Source: Meandrina meandrites | Lineage: Eukaryota; Cnidaria; Anthozoa; Scleractinia; Meandrinidae | NCBI GenBank assembly: GCA_963693305.1 | Contig: OY855906.1 | Coordinates: 12,547,602 to 12,611,601, forward strand | Length of the DNA stretch: 64,000 bases | Direction of reading: 5' to 3' | Shown: positions 57,601 through 64,000 of the stretch, one piece after another | Position numbering within the stretch: the first letter of the stretch is position 1 | Layout of the letters: each line of letters begins with the position of its first letter | The notes under the pieces: generated by a model | What the model was told of the DNA's origin: nothing | What the model saw: only the letters and a program-made list of their open reading frames with translations | Database searches by the model: none | Translations under genes and position numbers: made by a program

Positions 57601-60600
57601 TCCATTGCTGGTCATCGCCAGAGGCACTTTAAAAGTAGCGTATCTTGCCTAAGAAATCAGCACAATGATCCCAGCCAGACTTCCAACCCGGACCGCTCAA
57701 TACGAAGTCAGTTAACTAACCATTAAGCCATCGTGCCTCCACAAATGTCATGAGCTAAGTAAAAAGGGTAGCACTAAGGTGTTCTAATCCCAAAATAGCT
57801 GGTAACCAACCTGAGGTGGAAGTCTCTAAAGGAGCTGATAAAATCTCTAGCACTGAATCCCAGGTGGTGAGCAACACCCTCCGTGCAAACTTCATTCCCT
57901 CTCTCTTAGCAGGCGGCAGTGTACTGGGGTTCTTGTGGTGAAGAAAAGGACTATCTTCTTCCTCGGAGAGCATGTTATCGTTGAGTGTGTTAATCAAGGC
58001 GCGATTGGTCTCTGGTGAGTCCACGGTGTATCCTGCCTTTCCTAAGATGTTGTAGGTGGTGACCAGTCGGTACAGCTCACCCAGCCAGACGGAGGATAGA
58101 CCGATAGGCACACCACTATTGAGGATGGTGTTAATGAAGTCCTCCTTGTAGGTAAGGGGAAAACATAAGTCACCTACACGACAAGTTTTAATTGTTTTCT
58201 CGGTAAGCCACGTTATATAAACGTTTTTGCGGTCAAAAATTTAGAGCCCATACATCCCGTGAACCTCAAGCCTCAACTTATGTAAGTTATCGCAATTAGA
58301 TTAGGGCCTTCCTCAACTCTCCCAGACTAGCAAATTTCTGACTTCGCAACAAGTGAGTGATTCGCAGTCATTTGCCCTCAAAACATTTCCATATTACTTA
58401 ACAATTTATTAGTTCAAATAAATATGTTCGATTTTTCCTAGCTTCATTTTGAAAGGTTTCACGGAGAGCGAGAGTTTGGAGCATAAAATGTAAATCACTT
58501 TACAAGGTACAAAATTTAATCGGTTTGAACTGGATGAAATATGACAGTTATGAAACTCTCTATTTCGCCGAAAAATGAAAGTATCACGACGTAAATGTAC
58601 CTTTTTGTAATACTTGTGCAGGGCCACACCACTAGAGAGAAGGAACACGATAAGTTTTATTTTCTTTCATACCTGAGCTAGTGTTGGCGTTGCTGCTTTC
58701 TTTTGATAATAACCACTCTTCAGAAGCTTTAAATTCAATGTCATAGTAGCGTACACGGTCACATACACACCATCCGCATTGAGAATAGGGAAACTCGGAT
58801 CCGACGTCGCTCCTTCACCCGACTTCTCGTCGACCAAATCCGACCGTCCCCGAAGTGTTCCGAAATTTGGAACGTTCTTGCGCTTGAGTGCCATGCACGT
58901 GACAGCTTCACAGACATCGGAAGCGAACTGCTGCAGAGCTTCGTCGACGGCTACTGGATCAGAGAGACTCAACACCGATGGAAGAATGCCAAGTAGACAG
59001 CGAGCAAAGTTCCTGGCGCCTTCTTTCTCGTTTTCCTCAACGCTCTTTTTAACCTCTTTTACCTTCTTTTTATCCGGTGATTTGGCTGGAGTATTTTCCT
59101 TTCCTTTGTTCACAAAAACACCGTTGATTTTCACGCCCTGTGACGAAGTTTTCCTCGGCGCGCTTGGTGCTGCCCTAGAATCAGGCTCGTCCAAACTCTG
59201 GGTTTTAAGCAAAATTCCTTTCGGTTTATCACCGTTGCCGTTCTGTTGTTTACGATCGTATTCCGAAGCCGAACGAGTCCTCCGAAGAGTCCCTCGGGGA
59301 CCTTTAGTTGGCGATCGATCTTTTTCTCTCTCCTCCCTTAAAGCCTTTTCTCTAGCTTCGATTTTATTTGCTTTGGATTCGACGTATTTCCTATGCGTTG
59401 GCGAGGCTTGTTCTCCAGGTTTTCTGTTTATGGGTTCCATTATTTTCCCATCATTTGGCCACCGCCTTAGGCCGGGTTTTGCATTGAACGACGAATCACT
59501 TGACGACTGTGCGCGAGGCCTGGGAATACCACCTCTCGTGTTTCGCTTCGGTTCGCTACCCTTCTTTTTACCAGCCGAAGGAGCTTCCAGGTTTTCAGAA
59601 ATAAGCGAAGCCCAAGAATTGGATTTTCTTAAGGGAAAACGTTGCAAATTAGAAGCGGAACTCTTACTCGCCGCAATGTCATTGTCAGAGTAAGACCTTC
59701 GCAAACCAAACTTGTTCTCTGTCTTCGAGCTGCTTTGCGATAGCGATGCTAAAAAGCTCGCTTTTCTTTCCGACAGTGCACTGTTATCTGAGCCCGCGCG
59801 TTCTCGCTGATGCGCATGCCCATTCATGGCACGTTTCTGCACGGTTGGTTTCTGTCGCGTTTTGCCATCAAGTGATGAAGATCGTTTGACGGTCGTCCGT
59901 GCGTTACCGTGGGGAGTGGTGCCGACTCTTCTCGGAAGGCTGCTCTTGCGCGGAATCCCGGACCGCGGTGCATTGTTGAGGCGGGAGTTTTTGATGTTCT
60001 CGTTTTCGTGTGCTTCAAACATGGCTATCTCGTCTTCTGAGGCGAAGTGTACGCTCTTTGGAATAAGAGGCTTGATTTCAGGTTCGTCATCTGAAACTAA
60101 ATAAAGCAAAAGATTGCCATAAACGCGTTTTCAGCTGGCAACAGCACCCCTAGTTGACGTAACGAGTTCCCAGAAAAATGCTTCACTGTGTGGTCTAGTG
60201 CATGCATGAGTGTGAATGCAAGTCTTATTTTTTTCTTAGTGATACAACTGAGTATAATTTCCAAATACTTTCTAACAAATTGTCCAGCACTGACTGGTCT
60301 TGTCATTTAGTTCTCTCAAGAATCTTTTCCAATCATCGAGAAATGTTTAACTGCTTTTATAGACCTGGATATCGATCTTGGGTAAATTTATGGCTGTCTT
60401 CGCAAATAATCGCAGTAAATCGCATCTATTTGATGGTTCAATAATATATGTAACAAAGCGAGAGCCTAGCTAAAGAAAATCTTTTTCATTGATAACATAT
60501 AAGATGGCTTACCATCATTCCTAAATTCCCCATCAGTAAGATTATCCCATGCTCCACCGTCCTTCTCAAATCGCTCGGTCAGAGATTCGATGTCCCCATC

Positions 60601-62460
60601 GGGAGATCCCTGGGAATTCAATTCCCACCGATTATTCCTTCTATAGCCGCTTCCCTCTCCGTTGACTCTTCCATTAACAGAGTTCCCCATTTCCCGAGCA
60701 GAAGCGGCGTTGTCGTACTGTTCTTTGAGTAAGTCCCAGTTATCAGTTTCCTTCATTTTGCTCAGGAACTCAATATGCTCATCGCTCAAACCTCGTCCTT
60801 GACTTAGGTCTTCCAACGATCCAAGCAACGCTACCACGCATGCTACACTACAGCTGGCCACAGTACTGTCGGCACAGCGAGCAGATTCCACGATGCCGTC
60901 CATCAAACTGAATAAAAAGCGAATGTTTATCAAGACGCTTTTCCCTAAATGTGGCTGGTTTAAAGGTTGGTATTAATTTCTAGAGAGCTTGAAATGAAAT
61001 TATGGAAATGACAACGGACGAAAAGCTTAAACCTTAAGTCACAATTGCAGCCGCTTCAAGTATTGCATCTAAGTGTCCGTTATATTTCCGCACAACCCGA
61101 CTGTCAGCATATTTAATGTTTTCCAAGCTACTTTGAAACGAACAATGTGTCGAGTCTGCTGAAATACCAGGAAAGTTTTATTCTTATTGCCCTATCTATG
61201 GTATTTAGCAGCATTTCTGTTGAAAAGTTCGCGTCTGCTAGCTTCTTGAAGACGAAAATTTCTACCATTCCATACTTACAGTCGCAGTAAATCCAATTCA
61301 GATTTCTTCTGCTCGGTCGGGGAGTCTGGTGACGGAGGATTGTCCTTGTCGATAATCGTTGGACCTGCGGCATCCAGCAGCCGCTGAGGACTGGAGAGGA
61401 ACTGGAGACGAATTGAAAATATGATTAACAACGTAGAGTTAAATAATTATCGTTCAAATGTTAAACGTACGAACAAACCTCGACCTGCAACTGAAATATG
61501 TCAAGTCGGGTGGACGGTGGGCGGAACTTTAAAGGATCCTTGTCCAGCTCTCTATATTATTTCATAACAAATTAATTATTAAGCAATGCAGTGGGAATTT
61601 ATGCGCTGATCCGATGATCCACTGTACCTCTTTCAACGCCTTTAGTGCCTCCGCTCTCTGCTGCGCTGGAGGATATAAAATAATCCGGTGGAACAGTGAT
61701 TCTAACACGGGTCTCATTGCAGCTAAGGGGCCGACGAGGCGAAGTAGCTCCGTGGCAATGTTGTAAATGGTCCTTGGTATAGGCCCCACAACCGAAGACG
61801 ACTTGGCAAAGCTCCCTGTTCCACGGCCCCCTCTGTTGATTTCTTCAGGGAATGGAGTGACCGTTTTAGGCCGCTTGTTCAGGTCAGTCAGGGGGCTGCC
61901 AAGCAACTGAATCAGCGCAGGACAAAGAAGTTGCCTGGAAGACAAGGAGAGAGTTACAAAACCCGTCCTGGAACAAAATTGTATTATTTGTGTCCAGTTG
62001 TCGGGAGTTGAGGGGAAGTCACATGATCAATACACGAATCTCTTTACTTACTGTCGTACAATTTTTTTACATTTTTTTCGCTAGGAACCTAGCGGTAGAG
62101 TGATTCTCTTTAATCCTTTCACGATCTGCCAGACAATGTTCTGGTGTTGAACATTTTCTGGTCTTATTTGCACGTTTCTTTTAAGTGCTTGTTCGCTTTT
62201 GTTCAGTTTTCAATTGTCTATCAGCTTTGAATAGTTTTTGCTAAATCCATTTCCATCCTCGCAATAGTTGGTCATTCTCAACTTCTTAATGGGGTCCAGT
62301 CATTTGTCGAGCCTATGTTACAAACTTGAAATCTTCCTGAACTCACCAGATGACGTTTATGAATTCTTTTTCCTGTTGTAAGGCTGTCGACAGGCTGCTA
62401 AGCATTACCAAGATGGCTTCCAGGTACAGTGGAATAGCCTGACCTCCTTGCACTGGCACA
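51628..62460 (-). CDS. ARFGEF3: ARFGEF3 (BIG3) homologue, C-terminal 14 exons; 5' end outside window
   Basis: Fourteen GT-AG exons join in frame to 6250 bp (about 2082 residues plus stop): 62347-62460, 61628-61934, 61280-61401, 60513-60907, 58673-60096, 57811-58144, 57104-57437, 56092-56671, 55302-55481, 53964-54852, 53602-53710, 53152-53383, 52840-52985 and 51628-52711. Matches to vertebrate ARFGEF3, from memory, run the whole length: RTIYNIATELLRLVG with ILYPPAQQRAEALKALKE; VVALLGSLEDLSQGRGLS; RERDTICLSLDGLRRAARL; IKSGWRPIFSALRN; SYWESTAGNFKHACGLVTEL; GGPVFTEDLW; LLVSLLSHQLLLQTLGSILL; and a C-terminal VFPAVTCLISTGTDTKVKQL. About 230 N-terminal residues seem missing. The Sec7-like part (fragment residues about 680-900: SLSDPVAVDEALQQFASDVC, ILNADGVYVTVYATMTLNLK) shows no catalytic glutamate loop, as in BIG3. 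The large Ser/Arg/Lys-rich exon 58673-60096 is low in conservation. In vertebrates the protein regulates secretory-granule biogenesis and binds prohibitin 2; a trafficking role here is inferred. Confidence 0.94.
54929..55200 (+). mobile_element. SINE copy in an ARFGEF3 intron
   Basis: Shares CTTGGGCAAGACAATTTACT, TGCCTCTCTCCACCCAGG, CTGGCGTCCCATCCAGG and CAGCAATACCCCTAGTG with the full copy at 5006. The tRNA-like head is degenerate (GCGCTAGACTCCGAATCG; the B box is lost), and a G run of about 20 bp interrupts the tail. Confidence 0.78.
57476..57741 (-). mobile_element. SINE copy in an ARFGEF3 intron
   Basis: On the minus strand it begins GGCACGATGGCTTAATGGTT and GGTCCGGGTTGGAAGTCTGG (A- and B-box-like). 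It continues with TAGGCAAGATACGCTACTTT, AAGTGCCTCTGGCGATGACC, GATAAGCGCCGATCTGA. This is a diverged full-length member of the SINE family. Confidence 0.75.
60091..60098 (-). promoter_or_regulatory. tandem splice acceptor (6 nt apart) in ARFGEF3
   Basis: On the minus strand the exon 58673-60096 is preceded by TTTATTTAG, then TTTCAG and GATGACG. Either AG keeps the frame (giving VSDDEPE or DDEPE), so two isoforms differing by two residues are possible. I chose the upstream AG for the listed exon. Confidence 0.45.
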
Positions 62461-64000
62461 CTGGAAACAATAATCAATGATAGTTATCCCTGCTCGTGGG
62501 GGAAAATACCAGGGGATATTTACCTAGCAACGAAGTCAAAGAATAAAATTTTGAAATCCCGCGAGTACAGAATAGCAAAATCGCGTTGAAAATACTGAAT
62601 ATCACCTTAAGACTTCCGAAGATTACCTTATTTTACCCGAAGACTTACAAGGATCACCCGAAGACTTCCGAAGATTTATATCAAAGTCGCCGAAGTTTTT
62701 CCAATATGATTTTTGAAGGTTTCAAACGCTAACGAAAACTTCAGGGTCTATTCCTAGAATTGTCTTAAGATTTTCCGAATGCTCCCAAAGGTTCCATCTA
62801 AGTAAACTATTTCCATGTTACTAGCGATTTAAAGAAATAAGCGGTTGAAAGTTTTCTTTTTTATACAAAAAAGGCTTTGATAGCCTCCATTCCACATTTT
62901 TATAGAAAAGGCGAAAGTTCGCGCGCTATTTGCGTACAAGTGAAGAGTTCAAATTCACAATTAATAACAGCCAACCAGAGGGTGTGAGAAATACCGTTTA
63001 CCGGTTTTGCACTGCATGTAAACAAAAAAAGAATCGAAACGATAATTTTGTTCTGTTTTGTTTTTGCGATGGACTAGCATCCCATCCAGGGGGGAGTAGC
63101 AATACTCCTAGTCGCTTCATGCTAGGGACCACCGGGATAAGCTCCGGCCTGATGGGCCCCTTGGCTCGTAAGCAGACTTTACCCTTTTTTCTTTTTTTTT
63201 TTTTAACTTTACATTCGTCTTACTATCAGTTATACTCAATGGACATTGGGAGTATAACTTCGACGAAAAGTACAAAATACTTTAATTTATCCCTATATTC
63301 AAAACGTTATCTTCAGAAAGTCGGAAACATATCTTTTCTCGTGCTAATGTTTGGAAAACAGAAATTCAAAGGGGAATATTCAGTTCATTCCTACAACATT
63401 GCGTGCTTGGGCATTATTTTTGCCACAGTAATCTCATGCTGGGCGACAGAAAGTATCAACAGGAACCCATGCCATATGGACTACTGGTAATAACTATGCA
63501 TCACTTCATGTTATTGCAATTGTTTAAGTAAGATTTCACATAGAGCGACGAACGTTTGACTCAAACACAGGCTTGAAACATTCAATACAAAACTTTTGCC
63601 ATAATTTAGCGCAGGTAATAAGTTATTTTCTAAGCAAAAATCGATTGACTAAATGACTCATTTTTGACCATTTTCTTTGTTTACAATGTTATTATAACGA
63701 TTCCTCTACTGAAAACGCAACTGCGATTCCTAATTTGTTTGTTTTTGGAAATTAAGAAGGTTTCCGATAAAAGCTCGAGCAATAAGTACAAAAATTATTT
63801 ACCAAAAATCTACTCAAAGAACGGTAACGTTTTGTATACTATTTAAAACATCTCACTGTAAGGCATTTATACAAGTGACCCCGCGGTTAAGTTCTAAAGC
63901 ATTCTCAAGATACTTAATGTCAAACCTTGTAAAAATGCTTAAATGCATGTTTTTTGTTTTGAACTGATGTGAAACGTCCGTTTTAACTAAAATATGGATT
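62461..64000. other. intron or 5' part of ARFGEF3 with a truncated SINE
   Basis: No further ARFGEF3 exon could be recognised. The acceptor at 62460 shows that an upstream exon exists, so this is probably intron. Positions 63068-63184 hold a SINE tail. The open frame 62930-63490 crosses that SINE and a T-rich tract and is not credible as a gene. Confidence 0.55.
63068..63184 (+). mobile_element. 5'-truncated SINE copy
   Basis: GCGATGGACTAGCATCCCAT, GGGGGGAGTAGCAATACTCC, GGGATAAGCTCCGGCCTGAT and GCTCGTAAGCAGACTTTACC match the 3' half of the copy at 5006-5294 almost exactly. A T-rich stretch follows. Confidence 0.85.

Noticed and set aside
58779..59693. 304-codon plus-strand open frame
   Set aside because: It lies wholly antisense to the Ser/Arg-rich ARFGEF3 exon 58673-60096 and has the composition expected of a mirror frame. 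The minus-strand frame carries the conserved Sec7-like region and is spliced in frame to its neighbours.
62930..63490. 186-codon plus-strand open frame
   Set aside because: It runs through a truncated SINE and a T-rich tract, has no domain, and lies in a presumed ARFGEF3 intron.

Overview
This window is animal genomic DNA. It is AT-rich, its genes are split by introns, and it is dense with non-autonomous DNA transposons, a tRNA-headed SINE and a decayed Ty3/gypsy element. It most resembles an anthozoan cnidarian, probably a stony coral. That placement is inferred from the repeat types (GGCCCGGTTGTTCGAAAG Harbinger ends, TTAA foldbacks, hairpins over GGGCCATAAATCGA), a lineage-style rhodopsin GPCR array and an intron-rich ARFGEF3. 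I could not search a database.

Three host loci are recognisable, all on the minus strand. (1) Positions 2339-7984 hold a complete six-exon gene for a 217-residue DUF1349 (COG3506, concanavalin A-like) protein. One of its exons is only 26 bp. (2) Positions about 11.7-45.1 kb hold a tandem segmental duplication with three class A GPCR copies. GPCR2 (22682-24234) and GPCR3 (34761-36457) are intact two-exon genes of 301 residues each. GPCR1 (12046-18610) is broken by a 4.6-kb TIR element inside its first exon. A fourth, GPCR-less spacer copy ends the array near 45.1 kb. (3) Positions 51628-62460 hold the last 14 exons (about 2082 residues) of an ARFGEF3/BIG3 homologue, a large Sec7-family protein whose Sec7 region looks degenerate. 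Its 5' end lies beyond the right edge.

The rest is mostly mobile DNA, much of it nested. A 2.5-kb deleted gypsy-like element (9190-11677, TSD GGTTG) carries its own MITE. A TTAA-flanked palindromic element (24724-31012) holds at least four later insertions, including a 1.8-kb foldback with a spacer of about 21 nt. A 6.7-kb element with ATCGAT-rich ends (36626-43313, TSD AGGATTG) holds a deleted Harbinger (38994-39909) with truncated convergent transposase and Myb-like genes. A second TTAA foldback (45897-47712) lies inside a third element. Because the GPCR array is duplicated, empty and occupied sites can be compared within this window, so several element boundaries and their order of insertion can be read directly.

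I see no CRISPR, operon or prokaryotic feature, and no free-standing tRNA or rRNA gene. No wholly new biochemical system is evident. The strongest unusual signals are the nested foldback architecture, the GPCR array with its transposon-split copy, and the small conserved 96-bp open exon that accompanies each GPCR copy.
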